From NCBI GenBank assembly GCA_910574895.1, contig CAJTDQ010000003.1, positions 124,001 through 188,000 of the forward strand: DNA of 64,000 nucleotides, written 5' to 3'. Of this stretch, positions 8,670-17,083 are shown in pieces. Origin of the DNA: Eubacteriaceae bacterium (lineage in GTDB: Bacteria > Bacillota > Clostridia > Lachnospirales > Lachnospiraceae). Numbering within the stretch: the stretch's first letter is position 1; each line of letters begins with the position of its first letter. The notes under the pieces are model-generated. The model was not told the DNA's origin, searched no databases, and saw only the letters and a program-made list of their open reading frames with translations. The position numbers and the translations under genes were made by a program.

Positions 8670-9854
8670 ATGAATCAGACGGAGCGTATATATATACAAT
8701 TGATTGCCAACAGCATAACAGACATTCATAAAGAAATAGATATGTCTGGCATAGAAGAAAATGTGCTGGTGGAGTTATGTAAGTTACACAAAAATACGGG
8801 ATTGATATATGCTGCTCTGATGAATCAGAAAAATGTTCCACAACAGATATTAGAAACGTTCGAAAAAGGCTTTTTTGCGGAAATGATGATATATTCCAAG
8901 CGGACCACAGTATTTGAGATGGTGTTAAAAGAGTTGAATCAACAAAACATAAAACATATTATTATAAAAGGGATGTCTTACGCAAAATGCTATAAGAACA
9001 GTGAATTTAGAACTATGAGTGACATGGATTTGGTGATATCCCCAAACGATATAGATAAGGCTGATAGGATATTATCAGAACTTGGAGGCAGATTAATATA
9101 CGAAAGAAGTAATGATAAGGTTCATTACTATAAGATAAAAAATACAATTATTGAGATTCATACCAGTATCGGATATGCAGGCAGTTTTAATAGAACTTTT
9201 AATTATGAAAAGTATTTTGAAAAAGCTGTTGATGAAAGTGTATGCCTGAAAAAATATACGCATGAGTTTTCCACACATTATAAAATTGTATATGCAATAT
9301 ATCATATGGCAAAACACTTTTGTGAAGGTGGCTGTGGAGTCAGAATGATAACTGATTTAGCAGTGTTGATGGAATTTTACAGGAAAGAGATAAACATGGA
9401 AGCGTTATGGGATGATTTAGAAGAAATACATCTTGAGAAGTTTGCCATGAATCTTTATACTATTTGCAGGACATGGTTTGGATTGGAGACAGGTAAAATG
9501 AATTATACTTCGAATAATATGGAAACTGTAGAAAACTATATTATTTCAGGCGGCGTATTTGGGCATGATGCGGTTATAAGAGATTCTGTACAGATTTCCA
9601 AACAGAAGGGGATTGGTTTAATAAAAATATTCAGATGGGCATTTCCTTCTTATTCTCATATGAGGGAGTATAGTTTATGGTTTAAAGAAAAGCCTGCCAT
9701 TTTACTGCCCGCAGCATACTTAGAACGATTTATAAGAAATACAAGAGAGCGCGGCGGAATATTAAAATGGCAGAGAAAACTGGTACAGGGAAAAAGAGCA
9801 AATAAAATTCAAAAAAATATAGTAGAGATGATGGGGTTAGAAAATGAACGATGA
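8670..9854 (+). CDS. Nucleotidyltransferase-family protein (NTP_transf_5 type)
   Basis: This encodes 394 residues from the ATG at 8670; GGGAG about 10 nt upstream supports it over the GTG at 8640. It is a putative nucleotidyltransferase of the pol-beta-like fold: IKGMSYAKCY is followed by RTMSDMDLVIS, where DMD matches the DxD metal-binding pair. The rest is helical and resembles the uncharacterised nucleotidyltransferase family often found in peptide-tailoring (lasso-like) and surface-polymer loci. Substrate unknown. It overlaps the next gene by 11 nt, so the two are probably coupled. Confidence 0.78.
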   Translation: MNQTERIYIQLIANSITDIHKEIDMSGIEENVLVELCKLHKNTGLIYAALMNQKNVPQQILETFEKGFFAEMMIYSKRTTVFEMVLKELNQQNIKHIIIKGMSYAKCYKNSEFRTMSDMDLVISPNDIDKADRILSELGGRLIYERSNDKVHYYKIKNTIIEIHTSIGYAGSFNRTFNYEKYFEKAVDESVCLKKYTHEFSTHYKIVYAIYHMAKHFCEGGCGVRMITDLAVLMEFYRKEINMEALWDDLEEIHLEKFAMNLYTICRTWFGLETGKMNYTSNNMETVENYIISGGVFGHDAVIRDSVQISKQKGIGLIKIFRWAFPSYSHMREYSLWFKEKPAILLPAAYLERFIRNTRERGGILKWQRKLVQGKRANKIQKNIVEMMGLENER

Positions 9855-10593
9855 TCCAAGATTGACAATTGTAAAAGAACGATATGATATTGCAGGGTTA
9901 AAAATACTGATGACAACATATCATCAGGAAACGATGAAAAGAGCAATACCGTATAGGGCAGAAACAGAATGGCGGGAGGAAGAAGCCGATGGCGTTATTG
10001 ACTTCGGTCATGATTTTTACGAACAGATTTACCGGGAGTATTTGCCACACTCCAATTATACAACGATAGAGTATATGTATACAGGCAGTCTTTTTCATAG
10101 ATTTTTACTGGAACACAATGGATGCATGCTGCATTCTTCTGCTGTTGTAGTAGATGGTTATGCATATTTGTTTTCAGCGAATAGTGGTACAGGTAAGTCA
10201 ACGCATACCGAGTTATGGTTGAAACATTTTGGGGACAAGGCATTTATTATAAATGACGACAAGCCGTCTCTCAGATTTGAAGAGGGTGAATGGTATGTCT
10301 ATGGGACACCGTGGAGTGGGAAGCATAATATTAATGTAAACACCAGAGTAAAATTGGGAGCAATTGTTTTTCTCGAACGTTCAGAGAATAATTGGATAGA
10401 ACCTCTGGATGTAAAGGAGGCAATTCCTTTGTTTTTCAGACAGACGGTAAGATCGTTAAAGACGGCTGATAAAATGGATCTGGCTTTAGAAAAAATTGGA
10501 CAGGTTTTGACACATAATCCAATATATAAAATGGGCTGTAATATTAGTGATGATGCAGTCATCACTGCATACGAAAAGATTAGGAGAGTATAA
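9844..10593 (+). CDS. HPr-kinase-like P-loop protein of a peptide-modification cassette
   Basis: This 249-residue protein has a C-terminal domain resembling HPr kinase. LHSSAVVVDGYAYLFSANSG runs directly into GKST, the P-loop (about 113-120), and IINDDKPSL (about 135-143) is similar to the catalytic acidic stretch of HprK. It has no N-terminal HprK domain and the neighbourhood is not carbon regulation. Relatives of this type sit next to PqqD proteins in RiPP-like clusters, where some phosphorylate the peptide. Here it is followed immediately by a pqqD-like gene. Its substrate cannot be read from the sequence. Confidence 0.75.
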   Translation: MNDDPRLTIVKERYDIAGLKILMTTYHQETMKRAIPYRAETEWREEEADGVIDFGHDFYEQIYREYLPHSNYTTIEYMYTGSLFHRFLLEHNGCMLHSSAVVVDGYAYLFSANSGTGKSTHTELWLKHFGDKAFIINDDKPSLRFEEGEWYVYGTPWSGKHNINVNTRVKLGAIVFLERSENNWIEPLDVKEAIPLFFRQTVRSLKTADKMDLALEKIGQVLTHNPIYKMGCNISDDAVITAYEKIRRV

Positions 10594-10857
10594 ATGAAGA
10601 TTAAAGAAGGTTTTATATTAAGAAATGTAGCGGGAAATAATGTGGTTGTTCCTATCGGACAGGCAACCTTGGATTTTAATGGAATGATGAGCTTAAATGA
10701 TACAGGAACCTTTTTGTTTGAAAGGTTGATAGAAGGTACAAGTAAAGAGAATTTGGTTGAGGACCTGATTGCAGAATATGGGATTGACAGAGATTTGGCT
10801 GTTGAGGATGTAGAAGCGTTTATCTTAAAAGTTGAAAGTGAGGATTTGTTTGAATAA
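10594..10857 (+). CDS. PqqD family protein (RiPP recognition element)
   Basis: This 87-residue protein has the PqqD pattern: MKIKEGFILRNVAGNNVVVP, then a FNGMMSLNDTGTFLFERL core, a helix, and a C-terminal winged segment. PqqD domains bind leader peptides of ribosomally made peptides and present them to modifying enzymes. It starts directly after the HPrK-like gene (no gap) and overlaps the S26 peptidase start by 8 nt. No precursor peptide or radical SAM enzyme is visible in the operon. Confidence 0.85.
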   Translation: MKIKEGFILRNVAGNNVVVPIGQATLDFNGMMSLNDTGTFLFERLIEGTSKENLVEDLIAEYGIDRDLAVEDVEAFILKVESEDLFE

Positions 10858-11320
10858 GTTAGTTTCTATAGATGAAATAGCACCTATTATGAAAGAGCAA
10901 ATGGAACATGGTGGAAAAGTAGTTTTCACGCCAAAAGGAAATAGCATGCGTCCTTTGTTTCGAAGCAATAAGGATATGGTTACTTTGACGAAACCACATT
11001 TTCCATTAAAGAAATACAGTATTATTTTTTATCAGAGGCAAAATGGGCAATACGTGTTGCACAGACTGGTTGGCAGACATGGACAGTATTATGTTATGCG
11101 TGGTGATAATCAGTATGTGAATGAATGTAACATTGCACAAGAGCAGATTATTGCAGTTGTTTCTGCATTCCAAAGAAATGGAAAGTCATATAACATGACA
11201 GAAAAAGCTTATAAATTATATTCTTTACTTTGGACCAACACAATGTATATTAGAATGTGCTATAAAATTTTAAGACGTACTGCAGGTAAGATTAAGAGAA
11301 AAATATTAAGGAAGAAGTAG
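10850..11320 (+). CDS. S24/S26-type serine peptidase (SipW-like Ser-His dyad)
   Basis: This encodes about 156 residues. I choose the TTG at 10850 because GTGAGGA (10838-10844) is suitably spaced; an upstream TTG at 10832 is possible. GNSMRPLF carries the nucleophilic serine of signal-peptidase-like enzymes. YVLHRLVG supplies histidine where classical signal peptidase I has lysine, as in SipW/ER-type enzymes. VMRGDN matches box E. There is no N-terminal membrane anchor; the C-terminus is amphipathic and very basic. The context (PqqD before, ABC exporter after) suggests removal of a leader peptide during export. Confidence 0.78.
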   Translation: MNKLVSIDEIAPIMKEQMEHGGKVVFTPKGNSMRPLFRSNKDMVTLTKPHFPLKKYSIIFYQRQNGQYVLHRLVGRHGQYYVMRGDNQYVNECNIAQEQIIAVVSAFQRNGKSYNMTEKAYKLYSLLWTNTMYIRMCYKILRRTAGKIKRKILRKK

Positions 11321-13021
11321 ATGAAAGATTCAAACAGTTTACGCTGGATAATTAAAAATGGAAAAAAACAAATACCTAAGATTATTATTTTAAGTATATC
11401 AAATATGATTTTAGCATTGGTAAGTACAGGTTTGGCTTTGGTTAGTAAATATGCGATAGACGCTGCGCAGAAAGCGGCAAATGCAAAGACAGATTTAGAA
11501 TTTACTCATTACCGTAATCTGATAATTTTATTCGGTATAGCAATTTTGCTGATTATTTCAGGAAGACTTCTTCTCAGGATATTTGCTCAAAGCCTTACAA
11601 TCAAGGTTCAGGCTTCTATGGAAATGCAGATGCGTACAAGTTTATTTAATAAAATTTTATCAAAAAAATATGACAGGATTAATTCTTATCATAGTGGTGA
11701 ACTAATGAACCGGATGACAAGTGATATTAAAATTGTTACTGACGGGATTACCACCATTGTTCCCAATATGCTTTATTTTATAACGCAGTTTGTAGGAGCT
11801 TTTGCAGTGCTGATTATTTTTGATTGGAAGTTTACAATGGTCTTTATTGTGGCAGGTGTTGTGATATCGGCTGTTACGTTGTTATTTCGGGGAAAATTAA
11901 AAAGTTTACATAAAGAAGTCCAGGAAACCGACGGGAGAGTTCGCTCTTTTTTTCAGGAAGCTATTGAGAGCATATTAGTAGTAAAAACTTTCAGAGTCGA
12001 AGAGTCGTTTGGAAAAAAGGGTAATGAACTTCAGATTATAAATTATAATGCAAAGATGAAGCGCAGGCGTATTAGTATTTGTGCCAATGCGGGATTTTCT
12101 TTTGTATTCAATATGGGATATCTGCTGGCACTCGTCTGGTGTGCATTAAAGGTGTGTGCAAATACAATGACATATGGAACTCTTACGGCAGTTTTGCAGT
12201 TGATATCACAGATACAGACACCATTCGTAAATATTACAAAGGTAGTCCCACAGTATTATTCGATACTGGCTTCTGCTGAGCGTATTATGGAGATAGAAGA
12301 TATTGAGGCAGAAGAAAATTCCAGAGAACCGATATCTGTAAAGGAATTTTATGAGTGTTTTCAGAAAGCGGGATTTGAGGGGATTCAGTTTAATTATGGA
12401 AGAGAGAGTGTGCTCGAAGAGGGAGAAGCATGGTTTAATAAAGGAGATTTTGTGGCAATCAGAGGCATTTCCGGTATTGGTAAGAGTACACTTATGAAGA
12501 TGCTTCTTGGCGTGTTTCAGCCAAACGAAGGTCATATCCGGTTGTATAAAGATAATGGAGAATATGTGGAGGCAGGTCCTGACACGAGAGGACTATTTTC
12601 ATATGTACCTCAGGGAAACTATCTTTTTAGCGGAACGCTGAGAGAGAATATTCTGCTGATTAATCCTTGTGCAACAGAAGAAGAAATCAATGAGGCGTTA
12701 GAGATTAGTGATATTAAAGAATTTGTTCAGACACTTCCGGAGGGGCTTGATACAGTGATAGGCGAAAAGGGATTGGGAATTTCTGAGGGACAGGCGCAGA
12801 GACTGGCAATTGCCAGAGCGTTACTTAGTAAGGCACCAATACTTTTGCTGGATGAGGCGACTTCAGCACTGGATGCTGAGACAGAGCAGAATGTTTTGAA
12901 GAGAATTAAATCATTGAATCAGAAAACATGTATTATTATAACGCATAAAGCAGCAGCACTTGATGTATGCAATAAAGAGTTTGTTATAGAAAATAAGAGG
13001 CTGTATAGTGTGGTAAAATAA
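11321..13021 (+). CDS. ABC transporter, fused permease and ATPase (exporter type)
   Basis: This 566-residue half-transporter has about six membrane segments in residues 15-300 and a nucleotide-binding domain after about 340. Visible motifs are Walker A GISGIGKST, Q-loop SYVPQGNYLFSGTL, a divergent signature GISEGQAQR in place of LSGGQ, Walker B ILLLDEATSALD and the H-loop IITHK. There is no N-terminal C39 peptidase domain, consistent with a separate S26 peptidase next door. It should work as a homodimer. It begins directly after the peptidase stop codon and ends the operon at a strong terminator. The cargo is probably the unidentified peptide of the cassette. Confidence 0.9.
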   Translation: MKDSNSLRWIIKNGKKQIPKIIILSISNMILALVSTGLALVSKYAIDAAQKAANAKTDLEFTHYRNLIILFGIAILLIISGRLLLRIFAQSLTIKVQASMEMQMRTSLFNKILSKKYDRINSYHSGELMNRMTSDIKIVTDGITTIVPNMLYFITQFVGAFAVLIIFDWKFTMVFIVAGVVISAVTLLFRGKLKSLHKEVQETDGRVRSFFQEAIESILVVKTFRVEESFGKKGNELQIINYNAKMKRRRISICANAGFSFVFNMGYLLALVWCALKVCANTMTYGTLTAVLQLISQIQTPFVNITKVVPQYYSILASAERIMEIEDIEAEENSREPISVKEFYECFQKAGFEGIQFNYGRESVLEEGEAWFNKGDFVAIRGISGIGKSTLMKMLLGVFQPNEGHIRLYKDNGEYVEAGPDTRGLFSYVPQGNYLFSGTLRENILLINPCATEEEINEALEISDIKEFVQTLPEGLDTVIGEKGLGISEGQAQRLAIARALLSKAPILLLDEATSALDAETEQNVLKRIKSLNQKTCIIITHKAAALDVCNKEFVIENKRLYSVVK

Positions 13022-13090
13022 AAAGATAGAGGGAGACGATTTCAAAGAAACTGTTCAAACAATTTCTCAAATTATCTCCCTCTATCTTTT
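13021..13090. terminator. Bidirectional terminator, ABC transporter / small minus-strand gene
   Basis: A long inverted repeat (13021-13042 with 13069-13090, 20 of 22 matching; core AAAGATAGAGGGAGA) ends in CTTTTGTTTT on the plus strand and starts with A-rich sequence, so it can stop both converging genes. Confidence 0.85.
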
Positions 13091-13111
13091 GTTTTATTCA
13101 GGAGAGGCTTT

Positions 13112-13294
13112 CTATGTTTTTTTATGATTTACTTTTTTCAATTCATTCCAAAGTGCATCATGAAATAACATAGCAAGTTCTTCCCAGTGCTTGTGTTGCT
13201 GCCGCTCGTAATTTAATTTCTGCCGTAAATCTTCAATCTCAATGAGCAGCTGTTCCGTTTCTTGTAATAACAGCGTATCTTCGGCAATTTTCAT
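13112..13294 (-). CDS. Small coiled-coil hypothetical protein
   Basis: This encodes 60 residues from the minus-strand ATG at 13294, preceded by GGAAGGTGAG, an ideal ribosome site. A -10 TATAAT (about 13339-13344) lies upstream on the same strand. The protein is charged and helical, with heptad-like LLLQETEQLLIEIEDLRQKL, and has neither signal peptide nor Cys. I do not recognise it. Its own signals and convergent orientation argue that it is a real gene and not a shadow. Confidence 0.6.
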   Translation of the reverse strand: MKIAEDTLLLQETEQLLIEIEDLRQKLNYERQQHKHWEELAMLFHDALWNELKKVNHKKT

Positions 13295-13423
13295 ATTCTC
13301 ACCTTCCCCCAAAAAGTTATATGTAATTACCCACGGGTTGATTATAACATTATCAGGTCTTTTTGTGTAAAATTTCCATCGACTTTTAGCGACGATATCC
13401 GCCAATCAATTTTTAGGAAAACA

Positions 13424-13452
13424 TTGTAAAACCCCCATTAATATTATATAAT
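13424..13452 (+). promoter_or_regulatory. Promoter of glmM
   Basis: TTGTAA (13424-13429), a 17-nt spacer and TATAAT (13447-13452) are followed by ACGGAGGAATT at the ribosome site. Confidence 0.65.
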
Positions 13453-13486
13453 TAATTGAATAAATTCTGAACGGAGGAATTAGAGA

Positions 13487-14830
13487 ATGGGTAAATATTT
13501 TGGAACCGATGGTTTTAGAGGCGAGGCAAATGTTAATTTAACAGCAATGCACGCATTTAAAGTAGGTAGATTTTTAGGCTGGTATTATGGCAGATATCAT
13601 AAATGTTCCGTAGCAATTGGAAAAGATACAAGAAGAAGCAGTTATATGTTTGAAGATGCTCTATCTGCGGGACTGACGTCTACAGGTGCAGATGTATTTC
13701 TGTTACATGTTACTACCACACCGAGCGTTTCATATGTAGTGAAAACAGAAGATTTTGATTGTGGCATTATGATTTCAGCAAGTCATAATCCTTTTTATGA
13801 TAATGGATTGAAACTTATTAATGGCAAAGGCGAGAAAATGGAACAGGAAATAATTGATGAGGTTGAAAAATATCTGGATGATGATTTTGATTCTATTCCT
13901 TATGCCATAGGAGACAAGATTGGAAGAACCGTTGATTATTTTGCCGGACGAAACAGATATATGGGATATCTTATGACTCTTGCAAAACATTCTTATAGAA
14001 ATATGCGTGTAGGGCTGGACTGTTCGAATGGTAGTGCCTCAGCGATTGCAAAGAGTGTTTTTGATGCTTTGGGAGCTGAGACGTTTGTTATCAATAATGA
14101 GCCAAATGGAACAAATATTAATAATGAATGTGGTTCTACACATATTGAAGTTTTACAGAAGTTTGTTAAGGAAAAACATCTTGATGTAGGCTTCGCATAT
14201 GATGGTGATGCTGACAGATGTTTATGTGTGGATGAACAGGGCAATATCGTAGATGGTGATTTGATTCTCTATATAGGTGGTGTATATCTGAAACAGAATG
14301 GAGAGTTAGATAATAATACTGTTGTAACTACAATTATGTCGAATATCGGTTTGTACAAAGCTTTTGATGCTGTAGGAATCAATTATGAGAAGACAGATGT
14401 AGGTGATAAATATGTATATGACTGTATGAGAAAGAATGACTACCGTTTAGGCGGAGAGCAGTCAGGACATATTATTTTTAGCAAGTATGCTACAACAGGC
14501 GATGGTATATTGACCTCAATTAAAATGATGGAGGTTATGATTTCTTCGAAAAAGAAAATGTCGGAATTAACCAGTCCGGTGACGATATATCCACAGTGCC
14601 TGAAGAATATTAAAGTTATCAGTAAGCCGGAGGCAAGGGCTGATGAGGAAGTACAGGCAGAGGTGGCAAAGGTTGCTGAAGCATTAGGAGGAGATGGACG
14701 GATTCTGTTAAGAGAGAGCGGAACAGAGCCGGTCATTAGAGTAATGGTTGAGGCAAAGACTGATTTACTGGCTGAGAAATACGTAGATCAAGTCATTGAA
14801 GTGATTAAAAGAAGAGGTCATGCAGTATAA
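13487..14830 (+). CDS. glmM: Phosphoglucosamine mutase
   Basis: This 447-residue cytoplasmic enzyme converts glucosamine-6-phosphate to glucosamine-1-phosphate for UDP-GlcNAc and peptidoglycan synthesis. All four domain signatures are present: active-site phosphoserine in ISASHNP (S99), metal loop DGDADRC, sugar-binding GGEQSGH, and the phosphate-binding RESGTEPVIRVM near the C-terminus. The N-terminal GTDGFRG is typical of GlmM. Its stop codon abuts the start of the VanZ-like gene. Confidence 0.96.
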   Translation: MGKYFGTDGFRGEANVNLTAMHAFKVGRFLGWYYGRYHKCSVAIGKDTRRSSYMFEDALSAGLTSTGADVFLLHVTTTPSVSYVVKTEDFDCGIMISASHNPFYDNGLKLINGKGEKMEQEIIDEVEKYLDDDFDSIPYAIGDKIGRTVDYFAGRNRYMGYLMTLAKHSYRNMRVGLDCSNGSASAIAKSVFDALGAETFVINNEPNGTNINNECGSTHIEVLQKFVKEKHLDVGFAYDGDADRCLCVDEQGNIVDGDLILYIGGVYLKQNGELDNNTVVTTIMSNIGLYKAFDAVGINYEKTDVGDKYVYDCMRKNDYRLGGEQSGHIIFSKYATTGDGILTSIKMMEVMISSKKKMSELTSPVTIYPQCLKNIKVISKPEARADEEVQAEVAKVAEALGGDGRILLRESGTEPVIRVMVEAKTDLLAEKYVDQVIEVIKRRGHAV

Positions 14831-15352
14831 ATGAATACGAAAATAGCAGTAAGATGGGCAGTAAGAGGTTTTCTTATTGCTCTTATCCTTTGGTGGATGA
14901 TTATAATATTTGGTTTTTCGGCAGCAGATGGAGTTGAATCCAGTTCTTTTAGCGATGAAATTACTATGAAGGTTGTCTGTATTATTGAACCGGAATATAA
15001 TAGTTTTTCCATGTATAAGCAGAATGTAATTTTTAATAAGGTCAGTTTTGTTGTTAGAAAAACAGGACATTTTGGCGAGTATGGAATATTGGCAGTTCTG
15101 TGGAGTCTGTTTTTATTATCTTTTGAAAGAATACGGAATATGAAAAAGTATCTGATTGTTTTGATTCCAACAGTGATATGTTTGATTTATGCAGCAACAG
15201 ATGAACTGCATCAGGGTTTTGTGGATGGAAGAAGCCCGAAAGTTATGGATGTGATAATTGATACAATCGGAGGGCTTGCAGGAGCAGGTGTGATAATTGT
15301 ATTATGGATAATTTTTAGGAGGAAAAATGAGCGAGTGGGAAAAGAACATTAG
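14831..15352 (+). CDS. VanZ-like family membrane protein
   Basis: This 173-residue protein has about four membrane segments (near 10-32, 75-95, 102-120 and 145-165). The VanZ-like family is recognised by the FGFSAADGVES start, KTGHFGEYGILAVL and ATDELHQGFVDGRSP. VanZ gives low-level teicoplanin resistance in enterococci by an unclear mechanism; most relatives have no assigned role. It starts directly after glmM and overlaps hisC by 26 nt. Confidence 0.88.
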   Translation: MNTKIAVRWAVRGFLIALILWWMIIIFGFSAADGVESSSFSDEITMKVVCIIEPEYNSFSMYKQNVIFNKVSFVVRKTGHFGEYGILAVLWSLFLLSFERIRNMKKYLIVLIPTVICLIYAATDELHQGFVDGRSPKVMDVIIDTIGGLAGAGVIIVLWIIFRRKNERVGKEH

Positions 15353-16403
15353 AAAAGTAATACCATATATACCTGGTGAGCAGCCAAAGACCCCAAATGT
15401 GGTAAAACTAAATACAAATGAGTGTCCGTATCCGCCATCGCCGATGGTAGAGGAGGCTTTAAACAGTGGAAATAAAGAACGGCTTAGATTATATCCGGAC
15501 CCGGATGCGTCAGAACTGGTTGAAGCGATTGCAGATTATTATCAGGTGGACTGCAATCAGGTATTTGTAGGTGTAGGTTCTGATGATGTAATTGGAATGG
15601 CATTTTTAACTTTTTTTAATTCTGATAAACCAATTGTTTTTCCGGATATAACATATTCTTTTTATGATGTGTGGGCAGATTTATTTCAGATTGATTATGT
15701 AACAAAACCGTTAAATCATAATTTTGAAATTGTAAAAGAGGATTATATTGGGGAAAACGGAGGAATTATTTTTCCTAATCCAAATGCACCGACAGCGGTG
15801 GAAATGAAACTGGAAGATATCGAAGATATTGTAAAAGAAAATCAGGATGTCGTTGTGATTGTGGATGAGGCATATGCGGACTTTGGTGACGTGACAGCAT
15901 TGGAACTAACGAATAAATATGATAATCTGTTAGTAGTACGTACATATTCGAAATCAAGAGCTATGGCTGGTATGCGTATTGGATATGCGATTGGTAATGA
16001 CAAATTGATTGCTGCTTTAAAATCAGTAAAGTTTTCATATAATTCTTATACAATGAATATGCCAAGTATTGATGCAGGAGTGGCGGCAATAAAAGACGAT
16101 GCGTATTTCAGGGACATTGTTGCAAAAATTCTTAAGACAAGAGAAGAAACAAAAGTAAAAATGTCTGAATTAGGATTTACGTTTACTGATTCAAAAACAA
16201 ACTTTTTGTTTGTAAAGCATAATACGTTAAGAGCTGAAATTATTTTTGAAGAATTAAAGAAAAGAAATATCTTTGTACGATATTTTAATAAACCACGTAT
16301 AGATAATTACCTAAGAGTTACAATAGGAACGGATGAGGAAATGGACAAGCTGTATCAGGCATTGAAAGAAATTGTGGAACAGGAAAAGCATACTAAGGAG
16401 TAG
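15327..16403 (+). CDS. hisC: Histidinol-phosphate aminotransferase
   Basis: This 358-residue PLP-dependent class I/II aminotransferase catalyses the transamination step that gives histidinol phosphate. LNTNECPYPPSP (28-39), the VDEAYADF stretch (179-186) and TYSKSRAMAGMRIGY with the PLP lysine at about 209 are the HisC pattern. RYFNKPRIDNYLRVTIG is the C-terminal phosphate-binding arginine region. The start ATG follows AGGAGGA and lies inside the VanZ-like gene. No other histidine gene is nearby, so it may also act on other substrates such as phenylalanine or tyrosine. Confidence 0.9.
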   Translation: MSEWEKNIRKVIPYIPGEQPKTPNVVKLNTNECPYPPSPMVEEALNSGNKERLRLYPDPDASELVEAIADYYQVDCNQVFVGVGSDDVIGMAFLTFFNSDKPIVFPDITYSFYDVWADLFQIDYVTKPLNHNFEIVKEDYIGENGGIIFPNPNAPTAVEMKLEDIEDIVKENQDVVVIVDEAYADFGDVTALELTNKYDNLLVVRTYSKSRAMAGMRIGYAIGNDKLIAALKSVKFSYNSYTMNMPSIDAGVAAIKDDAYFRDIVAKILKTREETKVKMSELGFTFTDSKTNFLFVKHNTLRAEIIFEELKKRNIFVRYFNKPRIDNYLRVTIGTDEEMDKLYQALKEIVEQEKHTKE

Positions 16404-16407
16404 ACAT

Positions 16408-16980
16408 ATGGGAGCAGTAGACATTTTCTTTATTGGAATCGGACTTTCGATGGATGCTTTTGCAGTATCAATCTGTAAAGGTCTGAAAATGAAAGTAATA
16501 GATTTGAGGCAATGTTTTATCATTGCATTGTTCTTTGGAGGATTTCAGGCAGCAATGCCGTTACTCGGTTACGCATTAAGTGTTAATTTTGTGGAGTATA
16601 TCAATGCATACAGCCACTGGGTAGCATTTGTGCTGCTTGTGTTTATTGGGGCAAATATGATTCGAGAGTCTGTAGGAGACCGGGAAGAAGAGGAATGTTG
16701 TAATCATGCAATCGGATTGAAAGAATTGATTACATTGTCCGTTGCTACCAGCATTGATGCCCTGGCAGTCGGAGTTACTTTTGGAACTCTGGGAAATAAA
16801 TTACAGTTATCGATTTGGATGGCAGTACTTATTATCGGAGTAACCACTTTTTTTCTATCGGTAATAGGAGTTTTTATTGGAAATGCTTTTGGAGCAAAAT
16901 ATCAAACAAAGTCGGAGATTGCGGGTGGAATTATTCTGATACTTATTGGAATAAAAGTAGTATTGGAACATTATCTATAA
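16408..16980 (+). CDS. mntP: Putative manganese efflux pump MntP
   Basis: This encodes 190 residues from the ATG at 16408 (AAGGAG at 16395-16400). It is a six-helix membrane protein with the two internally repeated acidic motifs LSMDAFAVSICKG and TSIDALAVGVTFG that define MntP. It exports Mn2+ from the cytoplasm. Many mntP genes are under a yybP-ykoY manganese riboswitch; none is seen here, because the gene sits 4 bp after hisC and seems to be read with it. A terminator follows. Confidence 0.9.
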   Translation: MGAVDIFFIGIGLSMDAFAVSICKGLKMKVIDLRQCFIIALFFGGFQAAMPLLGYALSVNFVEYINAYSHWVAFVLLVFIGANMIRESVGDREEEECCNHAIGLKELITLSVATSIDALAVGVTFGTLGNKLQLSIWMAVLIIGVTTFFLSVIGVFIGNAFGAKYQTKSEIAGGIILILIGIKVVLEHYL

Positions 16981-17046
16981 GAAAAAGTATAAATAGTATT
17001 TAATATAAAATTAGATATTTAGAATTGAATATGCCAAAACAAAAGG

Positions 17047-17083
17047 AGTCTGAAAGTCAGTTTTAACTTGTCAGGCTTTTTTT
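17047..17083 (+). terminator. Terminator after mntP
   Basis: AGTCTGAAAGT (17047-17057) pairs with ACTTGTCAGGCT (17066-17077) with one bulge, followed by a run of seven T. Confidence 0.8.

Noticed and set aside
8670-13021. Standard lasso-peptide cluster
   Set aside because: Lasso cyclase (asparagine-synthetase-like), B2 protease and a precursor are all absent; only accessory-type genes are present.
16381-16408. yybP-ykoY manganese riboswitch before mntP
   Set aside because: Only 4 bp separate hisC and mntP, leaving no room for the structure.
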